A stretch of 55,061 nt of DNA from Acidobacteriota bacterium (GTDB lineage Bacteria; Acidobacteriota; Terriglobia; Bryobacterales; Bryobacteraceae), in the NCBI GenBank assembly GCA_016178945.1, contig JACOSH010000225.1, positions 1 to 55,061 on the forward strand. The letters are read 5' to 3'. The translations under genes were made by a program, and so were the position numbers. Position 1 is the first letter of the stretch; each line of letters opens with the position of its first letter. Shown piece by piece: positions 1 through 7,464 of the stretch. The notes below the pieces were generated by a model. That model had not been told where the DNA came from, did no database searches, and saw only the letters and a program-made list of their open reading frames with translations.

Positions 1-1
1 G

Positions 2-1615
2 CCGGTGCGCGAGGCTCTGATCGGAGACGTCGACTTGGCCGATCGCCTGCTGAAGATCATGACCACCTCGCGCAACCTGCTGGAAATCGCCATTTGCGAT
101 CCCCAGGGCCTGGTCCTGACCAGCACCGATCCCACGCGCCGCCGCGGCGAGCCGTTCCCCGCCGGTTACGGCGACTATCGGCGGCTGGCGGGCGAGGCTG
201 GGGTCTGGGAGCGAGTCCGCGTGTTGCGCGCCGAAAGCAAGCCCAGTTACTACCAGCTTTCCCAGGTGCTGGAGGACGAAGGCGAGGGCGCCGTCGTGTC
301 GTTGCGCGTAGTGGTCTACCCCGGATTGATTCGACGCGACCTGCTTCCCGACTTGAATCAGGCGATCCTCCTGTCCCTGCTCTCGGTGCTGGGGGCGGCG
401 ATCGGTGCGCTGCTGTTTTCGAGCTACGCCTTCAAACCGCTTGGCCAGGTGAGCCAGATGCTCGACCACCTGATGCGCGGCGAGTACGCACCCCAGCGCC
501 AGATGGCCTCCCAGGACGAGTTCGGCGCGGTGTTCTCCAAAGTCGATTTGCTGGGCCAGCAACTGGGCAACTTCGAGCGGGTGCTGGACCAACTGGAAGA
601 GGCCGTGCTGATCTTCGGCCGCGACCGCAACCTGGTGGTGGCCTCCGGCGCGCTGGAGACCTTTCTTGGCCGTCGGCGCGCCCAGTTGTCCGGCTCTTCG
701 ATGGGGGCCGTCTTTCCGCCGGAAAGCCCGCTGGGGGCGCTCCTCGACCAGGTTGCCGAGGCCGGCAAGGCCCTGGGCAACGTGCGTGTTCCGCTTCCGC
801 CGGGAGGCAAACTGTCGCATGCCCTGCTGTCGGTGGAGATCCTGGAGACGGCCGCTTCGAGCTCGGCGCGCAATGCCGGGCTGCTGGTGCGGTTGCGCGA
901 TCCGGAAGCGCACCGCCAGATCCAGGGGCAACTGCAAACCGCCGAGCGGTTATCGGCTATTAACCGGGTCACCAGCGGCGTGGCGCACGAAGTGAAGAAT
1001 CCCCTCAACGCCATCCTCATGCACGTCGAGCTGGCCAAGATGAAGCTGGCGCGAGGCGACAGCCAGATCCAACCTCAGATGGAGATCATTTCCAAAGAGA
1101 TCCTCCGGCTGGACCGCGTGGTCAAGACCTTCCTGGACTTTACCCGTCCCACCGAGCTGAAGCTGGCCGAGGTCCTTGTGGACGCCTTCGTCATCGGCAT
1201 CGCCGACCTGGCGCGACCGCAGGCGGCCGGCGCCGGCATCGAAGTACAGGTCGATACCCATGCCGAAGACGCCGCGATCGCGGCCGACCCCGACCTGCTC
1301 AAATTGGCCGTCCTGAATCTGGTCCTCAACGCCATCGAGGCCATGCCCGCCGGAGGCACGCTGCGTTTCGAGTCGCGGACCTGGGACCAGGAGGCGGAAA
1401 TCCGCGTGGTGGACACCGGCGCCGGGATCGCACCCGAATTGCGCGAGAAGATCTTTCAGCTCTATTTCACCACCAAGCCCTCCGGGTCCGGCATAGGGTT
1501 GGCCATGACCTTCCGGATCGTCCAACTGCACGGTGGTAAAATTGAGTTTCTCAGCGAACCGGACAAGGGAACTACGTTCTACTTGCGTTTTCCCGTCACC
1601 GGTTCGCCCCTTTGA
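2..1615 (+). CDS. Membrane sensor histidine kinase (5' end outside window)
   Basis: Sensor kinase of a two-component system. The frame is open to the left edge, and the first visible GTG (5) lies inside an extracytoplasmic sensor segment with no preceding membrane helix, so the N-terminus is missing. Counting from GTG 5: sensor part to about 118, TM helix about 119-140, HAMP-like linker about 140-190, PAS-like region about 190-300, HisKA with AHEVKNPLN (phospho-acceptor His328), then an HATPase domain with N-box NLVLNAIEAM, G1 VVDTGAGI and G2 GSGIGLAMTF. This layout is that of NtrB/ZraS-type orthodox kinases. No response regulator follows directly; a lipoprotein gene starts 3 nt after the stop. 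The family call is firm; the signal sensed is unknown. Confidence 0.9.
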   Translation, partial: PVREALIGDVDLADRLLKIMTTSRNLLEIAICDPQGLVLTSTDPTRRRGEPFPAGYGDYRRLAGEAGVWERVRVLRAESKPSYYQLSQVLEDEGEGAVVSLRVVVYPGLIRRDLLPDLNQAILLSLLSVLGAAIGALLFSSYAFKPLGQVSQMLDHLMRGEYAPQRQMASQDEFGAVFSKVDLLGQQLGNFERVLDQLEEAVLIFGRDRNLVVASGALETFLGRRRAQLSGSSMGAVFPPESPLGALLDQVAEAGKALGNVRVPLPPGGKLSHALLSVEILETAASSSARNAGLLVRLRDPEAHRQIQGQLQTAERLSAINRVTSGVAHEVKNPLNAILMHVELAKMKLARGDSQIQPQMEIISKEILRLDRVVKTFLDFTRPTELKLAEVLVDAFVIGIADLARPQAAGAGIEVQVDTHAEDAAIAADPDLLKLAVLNLVLNAIEAMPAGGTLRFESRTWDQEAEIRVVDTGAGIAPELREKIFQLYFTTKPSGSGIGLAMTFRIVQLHGGKIEFLSEPDKGTTFYLRFPVTGSPL

Positions 1616-1618
1616 CCT

Positions 1619-2215
1619 ATGCGGAAGTGCCTCATGACGGTCTTGGCCCTGCTGGTGGCGGGTTGCTCGATGAGCCGGGCGCCAAAGTCCGTCGCGGCCA
1701 AGGCTCCGGCCTCCGCCCCTAAGCCCGTAGTGGTGACGCCTGCGGCGGCGGTGGTCGAGCCGCCCTTCTCCGCTCCCCAAACCAACGTGGTGCTGCCCGC
1801 GCCCCAGCCCGTGAGTCCGGAAGCCGCCGCGGTGGTGACGCCGGCGCCTGAGCCTCCCCCGGCTCCGCCCAAGCCGGTTCGCCCACCCACGTCCCGTCCG
1901 CCCGCGGCGCAGCCGGAGCCGCCGCCGCCGGAGCCGGTGCTCACGCCGCCGCCTCGCCCCCGGGTCCGCCCGGCCGAGTCGACGGCCGAGCGTCGCAAGC
2001 TGCAGGCCGAATTCGCCAGCCGCCGGCGGGAGACCGAGGCCCTGCTCGCCAGGCTCCAGGGGCGAACGCTGTCGGAGGAAGAGAAGAGCGCCCAAGAGCG
2101 CGTCCGGGCCTTCCTCGATCAAGCCGCGGCCGCCATCAAGAAGAACGATTTCCAACAGGCCGACGCCTTGTCCAGCCGCGCCCTGTTGCTGGCCAAGGAC
2201 TTGCTGCGTGAGTGA
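1619..2215 (+). CDS. Proline/alanine-rich lipoprotein, unknown function
   Basis: Predicted lipoprotein of 198 aa. The N-terminus MRKCLMTVLALLVAGC is a short signal with a lipobox ending at Cys16. Next comes about 100 residues of Pro/Ala-rich, probably extended linker, then a helical C-terminal segment rich in Arg, Glu and Ala (about 120-198) that could form one long helix or coiled coil. The gene begins 3 nt after the histidine kinase stop, and its last codons overlap the start of the peptidase gene, so it sits inside a tight operon. I do not recognise a family. The C-terminal helix resembles a cell-envelope spacer more than an enzyme. Confidence 0.7.
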   Translation: MRKCLMTVLALLVAGCSMSRAPKSVAAKAPASAPKPVVVTPAAAVVEPPFSAPQTNVVLPAPQPVSPEAAAVVTPAPEPPPAPPKPVRPPTSRPPAAQPEPPPPEPVLTPPPRPRVRPAESTAERRKLQAEFASRRRETEALLARLQGRTLSEEEKSAQERVRAFLDQAAAAIKKNDFQQADALSSRALLLAKDLLRE

Positions 2216-3320
2216 ATTCGCTCGACGGCGGCAGACTCTGGCGGCGCGTCTCCGGTCCCTGCCTTCCGCCCAACCGGATGGGCCGCCGGTCTCGGTTGAT
2301 GCGCTGCTGGTCTCCGGCCTCGCCAGCGTCCGCTATCTGACCGGCTTCACCGGTTCTAACGGACTGCTGCTCCTGTTTCCCTCTAGCCACGCCGTTTTCT
2401 ATACCGACCCCCGCTATTCCCTACAGTCCAAGACCGAGGTGGACTGCCCCGTGAAGATCGCCAAGGGCCAGATGCTGGCCGCCGTGGCCAAGACCGCCCA
2501 AAAGGCCGGGCTCCGGAGGCTAGGCTTCGAAGCCGAGCGGCTGGGCTACCACTCCTACGCTTTTCTGCAATCCAAGCTGACCGCCTCGGTCGCGCTGGAA
2601 CCCCTGCGCGGTGTGGTCGAGGAACAGCGCATGTGTAAGTCTCCTGAGGAGATCGCGCGGATCCGCCGGTCGGTCGAGACCAATTCGGAGGCTTTCCGGC
2701 GGGCACTCGCCCACATCCGCCCCGGACGCACGCGCGAGTTCGACCTGGCCGCCGAGATCGACTACCGGATGCGCCGCCTGGGCGCAGAAAAGACCGCCTT
2801 TGAGACCATCGTAGTGGGCGGAACCCGCACGGCCTTCCCCCACGCCCGGCCGTCGGCGGCAATCCTGGAGCCAGATGAACTATTATTAATAGACATGGGC
2901 GCCACCCAGGACGGGTATGCCAGCGACATGACCCGCATGCTGTTTCTGGGGCGGGCTGGCCAGCGGGTGAAGTCGGTCTACCGCGCGGTGCTCGATGCCC
3001 AGTTGGCGGCCATTGCGGCTGTACGGCCCGGGGTCACCGCCGGTCACGTGGACCGGGTAGCTCGCCGCGTGCTACGGGCGCATGGCCTGGAAAAGTCGTT
3101 CGTCCACTCGACCGGCCATGGGCTGGGGCTGGAAATCCATGAGCCGCCCAGGCTAGGGCGCAAGGAGAAGACCCGATTGCGTGAGGGGATGACCATCACG
3201 ATTGAACCCGGCGCCTACCTGGAGGGACTGGGAGGCGTTCGGATTGAGGACACCGTTTTGGTCACTTCAAACGGGTGCGAGATCCTCACGCCCACACCGA
3301 AAGAGTTACTGGAGATTTAG
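2208..3320 (+). CDS. Xaa-Pro aminopeptidase (M24 family)
   Basis: Cytoplasmic metallopeptidase that removes N-terminal residues before proline. 370 aa, the usual length for the PepQ/YpdF-like branch. Residues 1-140 form the creatinase N-terminal domain; 141-370 are the pita-bread M24 domain. All five metal ligands are visible: Asp229 (IDMGA), Asp240 (SDMTRM), His304 (STGHGLGLEIHE), Glu333 (TIEPGAY) and Glu347 (RIEDTV). The start is GTG 2208, overlapping the upstream stop by 8 nt, which suggests translational coupling. It precedes accB by 12 nt. A peptidase upstream of accB-accC is an arrangement seen in many bacteria, often next to efp, which is absent here. Confidence 0.92.
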   Translation: MSEFARRRQTLAARLRSLPSAQPDGPPVSVDALLVSGLASVRYLTGFTGSNGLLLLFPSSHAVFYTDPRYSLQSKTEVDCPVKIAKGQMLAAVAKTAQKAGLRRLGFEAERLGYHSYAFLQSKLTASVALEPLRGVVEEQRMCKSPEEIARIRRSVETNSEAFRRALAHIRPGRTREFDLAAEIDYRMRRLGAEKTAFETIVVGGTRTAFPHARPSAAILEPDELLLIDMGATQDGYASDMTRMLFLGRAGQRVKSVYRAVLDAQLAAIAAVRPGVTAGHVDRVARRVLRAHGLEKSFVHSTGHGLGLEIHEPPRLGRKEKTRLREGMTITIEPGAYLEGLGGVRIEDTVLVTSNGCEILTPTPKELLEI

Positions 3321-3332
3321 AGCTTCATCATC

Positions 3333-3800
3333 ATGAATATTGAAGAGATTCGCGAGTTGATCGACTTGGTCACCGAGACCGGCGTTGCCGAGCTGGAGGT
3401 GCAGCGGGGCGAGAACCGGGTGCGCATCCGGCGGGGCGTCCAGGTGGAGAGCCTGGAGGTGACGGCTCCGGCCTCTCGCGCTGGCGCTGCCGTTCCGCCG
3501 CCGCCCACCGGGAAGCCGGCCGAAAAAGTCCCGGAGCCCGTTCCCCCGGCCCCCAATAGTGAGACGCTGGTCAAGTCGCCCATCGTGGGTACCTTCTACG
3601 AAAGCGCCTCGCCGGGTTCGCCTCCCTTCGTGCGGATCGGAGAGGCCGTCCAGCCGGGTAAGGTGCTGTGCATCATCGAGTCGATGAAGCTCATGAATGA
3701 GATCGAGGCGGAAGTGTCGGGCGTGATTGCGAGCAAGCTCGTCGCCAACGGCCAGCCGGTGGAGTACGGGGAGGCTCTGTTTGGCATCCGCCCCGTTTAG
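3333..3800 (+). CDS. accB: Acetyl-CoA carboxylase biotin carboxyl carrier protein
   Basis: Carries the biotin of acetyl-CoA carboxylase between biotin carboxylase and carboxyltransferase at the first committed step of fatty acid synthesis. 155 aa, matching the family. The N-terminal dimerisation region ([13 protein letters not shown], 1-45) leads into a Pro/Ala linker (about 50-75) and a biotinyl domain (about 78-155). The modified lysine is Lys119 in ESMKLMNE, 36 residues from the C-terminus as expected. The 3' end overlaps accC by 20 nt, and the ribosome-binding site of accC lies inside this gene, giving coupled 1:1-type expression. Confidence 0.96.
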   Translation: MNIEEIRELIDLVTETGVAELEVQRGENRVRIRRGVQVESLEVTAPASRAGAAVPPPPTGKPAEKVPEPVPPAPNSETLVKSPIVGTFYESASPGSPPFVRIGEAVQPGKVLCIIESMKLMNEIEAEVSGVIASKLVANGQPVEYGEALFGIRPV

Positions 3801-5139
3801 GAAAGTCCTCATAGCCAACCGGGGGGAGATCGCCGTCCGGGTGATCTGCGCCTGCAAGGAGTTAGGCATCGCGACGGTGGCGGTCTACTCGGAGGCCGAC
3901 CGCGAGAGCCTGCACGTGCGCTTCGCCGACCAGGCCGTGTGCATCGGGCCGGCCAAGAGCGCGCTGAGCTATCTGAACGTCGCCTCGGTGATCAGCGCGG
4001 CCGAAATCACTAACGTCGACGCCATCCACCCCGGCTACGGGTTCCTGAGCGAGAACGCCGGATTCGCCGAGGTGTGCGAAATGTCCGGCATTTCGTTCAT
4101 CGGACCCACGCCGGAGGTGATCCGCTCGATGGGCCTGAAGGAAAAGGCGCGGGCCATCATGAAAGACTCGGGCGTGCCCATCCTGCCCGGCTCCGATGGC
4201 GTGGTGGAGAGCCCGGAAGCGGCGCTGGAGACCGCCGCTCGCATCGGCTATCCGGTAATCGTAAAGGCTTCGGCGGGCGGAGGCGGGCGCGGCATGCGCA
4301 TCGTGCGAAACGCCGCGGACCTGCCCGGCCTGGTCGTTCAGGCGCAGCAGGAAGCGGGCGCGGCCTTCAGTTGCCCGGACGTCTACATCGAGAAGTTCAT
4401 CGAGGCGCCGCGCCATATTGAGTTTCAGGTGCTGGGCGACCATCACGGCAACGTGGAGGTTCTGGGCGAGCGCGAGTGCACCATCCAACGGCGGCACCAG
4501 AAGCTGATCGAGGAGTCGCCCTCGCCGGTGGTGAGCCCCGAGCTGCGCGAGTCGATCTCCGCGCGGCTGCGCGAGGCTCTGTGCGCGGTCGGATACACCA
4601 ACGCCGGGACCGTCGAGTTCCTGATGGACGAGGAAGGCCATCTGTACTTCATCGAAGTCAACGCGCGAATCCAGGTGGAGCACCCGGTGACCGAATGGGT
4701 GACGGGTATCGACCTGGTGAAGAGCCAGATCCGGATCGCGGCCGGTGAGGCGTTAGCGGAGGTGATCCCGCCCGTCCGCCTGGAGGGCCACGCCATGGAG
4801 TGCCGCATCAACGCCGAGAATCCCGAGACCTTCGCCCCCTCGCCGGGACGCATCACCGGTCTGAACCTGCCCGGCGGCATCGGCGTGCGCGTGGATACGG
4901 CCACTTATACCGACTGCGTGATCCCGCCCTACTACGACTCGCTGGTGGCCAAGCTGATCACCCGCGGCAAGGACCGCGCCGAGGCCATCGCCCGGATGAA
5001 CCGGGCTCTGGAGATGTTCGTGGTGGAAGGCATCCACACCTCGATCCCGCTGCATCAGCGCATCCTGCGCGACCCGGAGTTTCTGGCGGGCAAGTTCGAT
5101 ACGGGCTTCATCGGGCGCTTTCTGGCAAGAAAGGGTTAG
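3781..5139 (+). CDS. accC: Acetyl-CoA carboxylase biotin carboxylase subunit
   Basis: ATP-dependent carboxylation of biotin on AccB. The start chosen is TTG 3781: it gives an N-terminus closely followed by [16 protein letters not shown], and a strong Shine-Dalgarno GGGGAGG (3768-3774) sits 6 nt upstream inside accB. That yields 452 aa, close to the roughly 450 typical of AccC; a start at 3727 would add about 18 out-of-family residues. Visible signatures are the glycine-rich ATP loop [25 protein letters not shown], and the catalytic stretch [16 protein letters not shown]. The stop overlaps the convergent Uma2 stop. No carboxyltransferase genes are in the window. Confidence 0.96.
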   Translation: MASAPFRKVLIANRGEIAVRVICACKELGIATVAVYSEADRESLHVRFADQAVCIGPAKSALSYLNVASVISAAEITNVDAIHPGYGFLSENAGFAEVCEMSGISFIGPTPEVIRSMGLKEKARAIMKDSGVPILPGSDGVVESPEAALETAARIGYPVIVKASAGGGGRGMRIVRNAADLPGLVVQAQQEAGAAFSCPDVYIEKFIEAPRHIEFQVLGDHHGNVEVLGERECTIQRRHQKLIEESPSPVVSPELRESISARLREALCAVGYTNAGTVEFLMDEEGHLYFIEVNARIQVEHPVTEWVTGIDLVKSQIRIAAGEALAEVIPPVRLEGHAMECRINAENPETFAPSPGRITGLNLPGGIGVRVDTATYTDCVIPPYYDSLVAKLITRGKDRAEAIARMNRALEMFVVEGIHTSIPLHQRILRDPEFLAGKFDTGFIGRFLARKG

Positions 5140-5680
5140 GAGAAGAGCCGCTTTACCGGAATTCGCAGGCCGGGCAGCACTTTGCCGCCATCGAGCTGAT
5201 CGCCCGAGGTTGCCGTCCGCACCGGGTGGTTCGGCGTCAGGATCAACGCCGACTTCTCCTCCGGCAGGAGAATCCACCCCAGCCTGGCCCCGTTCGCGAA
5301 ATAGTGTTCCATCTTGCGGAACATCTCAGCCAGCGTGTCGTCCGGGGAGCGGACCTCGACGACCAAGTCCGGGGCACGATCCAGGTACCGCGAATCCGGC
5401 TCGTCGTCGTTGAGCACCGCGCTGACATCCGGCTGATAGTAGCGGCGCCGACCTCGAACCGTGACCCGGCAGCGCAACTCCGTGCCGGCATACCCGGCCC
5501 GGCGCCGCTCGAAATACTGGTCCAGCAGCCTTGCGCATCGGGCCTGGCTCTTGGCATGGGGTTCGTGCCCATGTTCGTCTCCACGACACGGCCGTCGATG
5601 AATTCGCAGTGCTCGTAGGCAGGGGTCGAGAGATACTCTTCTTCCGTCACCACGCCAACCGGCATAACCGCCGAACTCAT
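5136..5680 (-). pseudogene. Uma2/DUF820-family nuclease gene, frameshifted
   Basis: Uma2 proteins are PD-(D/E)XK-fold putative endonucleases, usually about 180-190 aa and present in many copies in some phyla. The N-terminal part (ATG 5680, MSSAVMPVGVVTEEEYL, CEFIDGRVVE) reads in one frame as far as the G-run at 5558-5561. The rest (QARCARLLDQYF, YYQPDVSAV, DLVVEVRSPDD, YFANGARLGWIL) reads in another frame to the stop at 5136. Adding one base at the run would join them. The active-site elements QPDVSAV and VEVRSP are intact, so the break is recent or a base-calling error. TACACT lies 7 nt before the ATG. The stop overlaps the accC stop. Confidence 0.75.
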
Positions 5681-5726
5681 GTCTATCAGTGTACCTCCCG
5701 CCGATCTGCTAGCATGAGGCTTAATC

Positions 5727-6020
5727 ATGGACGAACCCGTTTGGAATTTCGAGCAGCAGCCCTGGAGTGAGCCGCCGGATGAGACCGCGATCAACCTGCG
5801 CGCCTACTTCGACCGTATGCCGGAAGAGAAGCTGCTGGGCTACTCGCCGGAGTGGACCGATCAGCAGGTGGCCGCCTGGGACGGCAACTTCCGCGACGAC
5901 GGCGTGCTGCTGCTGATCTGTTCGGAGCGGGATGTGGATATGGGCGAGTACCGGAAGGTGCTGGAGCAGAACATCCGCTATCGGGATTCCGTCCGCGGCG
6001 GACTGGTCAGCGGGCGGTGA
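5727..6020 (+). CDS. Small acidic protein, unknown function
   Basis: 97 aa, rich in Asp, Glu and Trp, with no signal peptide or membrane segment; probably cytoplasmic. It starts at ATG 5727 with GAGG 7-8 nt upstream. The stretch LLLICSERDVDMGEY suggests a buried strand followed by a helix. I recognise no family. Its 3' end overlaps the convergent esterase gene by 14 nt. Coding is supported by codon use (G/C third positions throughout), a plausible ribosome site and the lack of any better opposite-strand reading. It may be a lineage-specific acidobacterial protein. Confidence 0.6.
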   Translation: MDEPVWNFEQQPWSEPPDETAINLRAYFDRMPEEKLLGYSPEWTDQQVAAWDGNFRDDGVLLLICSERDVDMGEYRKVLEQNIRYRDSVRGGLVSGR

Positions 6021-6684
6021 GCAGCGGCTCGATAGTGCGCATCACCGTTTGGGCCACCTTGCGGTTGCCCTCGGCCGTGGGATGAATGCCGTCGGGCTGC
6101 ATGAGCCCCGGCACGGTGGCCACACCCTCCAGCAGAAACGGAATCAGTGGCAGTTTGTAGTGTGCCGCAAGCTCCCGATACATTTGGTCGAAGCCGCCGA
6201 CATAGTCGGCGCCGTAATTCGGGGGCAGAGTGATTCCGGCCAACACCACAGTTATGCTGGAGCGCTCAAAGACCTCGATCATCTGCTCCAGGTTGGAGCG
6301 CGTCGCCGATACGGGCAGGCCGCGCAGGCCGTCGTTGCCCCCCAATTCCAGGATCACCAACTTCGGCTGGAGCGCCAGCACACTGTCCACGCGGGCCACG
6401 CCGCCCGTGGTGGTGTCTCCACTGACGCCCAGGTTAGCGACCCGATAGCGCAGCCTGCGGCGGTCCAGTTCCCGCTGTAGAAAATCGGGATAACTGGCGC
6501 CGGGATTCGCGCCGAATCCCGCCGACAGGCTGTCTCCAAAGGCGGCCACGACAGGCCGCGGGTCCGGCGCCGCAGGCATCTTAGGCGCCGGCGACCGGGC
6601 TTCCACCCGTTCCGGCTGCTCCACAGGCGGCCGCCCGCAAGCCGCCACCAGCCCCCACATCAAGATCCAAGCCCTGCTCCGCAT
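6007..6684 (-). CDS. SGNH/GDSL-type arylesterase lipoprotein (TesA-like)
   Basis: Lipid-anchored esterase or lysophospholipase of the SGNH hydrolase fold. The N-terminus MRSRAWILMWGLVAACG is a lipoprotein signal with lipobox Cys. Block I is AFGDSLSAGFG with the nucleophilic Ser, block III is GGNDGLRG (oxyanion Asn), and block V is DGIHPTAEGN (catalytic Asp and His). The 225 aa length matches TesA-type arylesterases plus a lipoprotein linker. The product is probably held at the inner or outer membrane. It is convergent with the small unknown gene, and its 5' side carries the heptamer repeat. Natural substrate unknown; the family call is secure. Confidence 0.9.
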   Translation of the reverse strand: MRSRAWILMWGLVAACGRPPVEQPERVEARSPAPKMPAAPDPRPVVAAFGDSLSAGFGANPGASYPDFLQRELDRRRLRYRVANLGVSGDTTTGGVARVDSVLALQPKLVILELGGNDGLRGLPVSATRSNLEQMIEVFERSSITVVLAGITLPPNYGADYVGGFDQMYRELAAHYKLPLIPFLLEGVATVPGLMQPDGIHPTAEGNRKVAQTVMRTIEPLLTAR

Positions 6685-6717
6685 CCGGTACCTTGTACCC
6701 TATCGCACCCACCGCAC

Positions 6718-6775
6718 AACTGACAACTGAGAACTGACAACTGAGAACTGAGAAACTGAAGAACTGACAACTGAC
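6718..6775. repeat. Heptamer tandem repeat, AACTGA(C/G) x8
   Basis: Eight near-perfect units of the 7-mer AACTGAC or AACTGAG, with one unit stretched to 9 nt (6753-6761), between the divergent esterase and ABC transporter genes. A degenerate half unit follows at 6783-6793. The array is AT-richer than its surroundings. Read in open frames it gives artefactual QLSVLSCQL-type peptides, which should not be annotated as genes. Similar short intergenic arrays recur in several environmental phyla; their role is unknown. The array ends 20 nt before the ATG at 6796, so it may affect that gene's leader. Confidence 0.85.
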
Positions 6776-6795
6776 CGACATGCGAAACTGAAAGC

Positions 6796-7464
6796 ATGAT
6801 CGCGGTCTCCGGTCTCACCAAGTCCATCCAAACCCCCACGCACCGGGTGGACATCCTGCGAGGCATCGACTTTCACGTGCCCAAGGGACAGTTTGTCGCC
6901 ATCCGGGGACCGTCCGGCAGCGGCAAGAGCACCCTGTTGGGCCTCCTGGCCGGACTGGATACGCCCACCTCGGGCAAGATTCTGCTCGACGGAGAGGATA
7001 TCTCCGGCCTCGATGAAGACCGGCTGGCGGTGGTGCGCGGCCGCAAGGTCGGGTTTGTGTTCCAGTCCTACCAGCTCATCCCCACCCTGACCGCCGAAGA
7101 GAACGTCCTGCTGCCGGCGGAACTGGCCGGCGAAACCGCGGGCGCCGGAGAGCGGGCGCGCGCGTTGCTGGACGGGGTAGGGCTGCTCGACAGGCGCGAT
7201 CACTATCCGGTGCAGCTTTCCGGCGGCGAGCAGCAGCGCGTGGCGCTGGCTCGGGCTTTCATGCTGCGCCCGCCCATCCTCATGGCCGATGAGCCGACCG
7301 GCAACCTCGACTCCGCCAACGGCCGCCACGTGCTGGAGCTGCTGCTGGCCCTCAATGCCCAGGAAAAAACCACGCTAGTGCTGGTGACGCACTCCGCGGA
7401 GCTGGCCGCGCACGCCGGCCGGCGGATCACGCTGCAAGATGGGGTGATCGCGGGTGAGGAATAA
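6796..7464 (+). CDS. ABC transporter ATP-binding protein (LolD/MacB type)
   Basis: 222 aa ATPase subunit that powers the FtsX-type permease encoded immediately downstream. Walker A is GPSGSGKST, the Q-loop VFQSYQLIPTLTAEENV, signature LSGGEQQRVALARAF and Walker B ILMADEPTGNLDS, with the H-loop in LVTHS. The SYQLIPTLTA spacing and TGNLD end are typical of the LolD/MacB/YbbA group, whose members drive lipoprotein release or efflux without classical import substrates. The stop overlaps the permease start by 11 nt. The leader holds the end of the heptamer repeat. Confidence 0.95.
   Translation: MIAVSGLTKSIQTPTHRVDILRGIDFHVPKGQFVAIRGPSGSGKSTLLGLLAGLDTPTSGKILLDGEDISGLDEDRLAVVRGRKVGFVFQSYQLIPTLTAEENVLLPAELAGETAGAGERARALLDGVGLLDRRDHYPVQLSGGEQQRVALARAFMLRPPILMADEPTGNLDSANGRHVLELLLALNAQEKTTLVLVTHSAELAAHAGRRITLQDGVIAGEE

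Noticed and set aside
950-2155. Long - strand open frame (401 codons) opposite the kinase and lipoprotein genes
   Set aside because: Arg/Gly-rich, no family features; mirror of high-GC coding on the + strand.
5136-5680. Programmed frameshifting in Uma2
   Set aside because: No slippery heptamer or stimulatory structure seen; Uma2 genes are not known to use it.
6581-6866. Open frames giving QLSVLSCQL-type peptides
   Set aside because: Produced by the heptamer tandem repeat, not genes.
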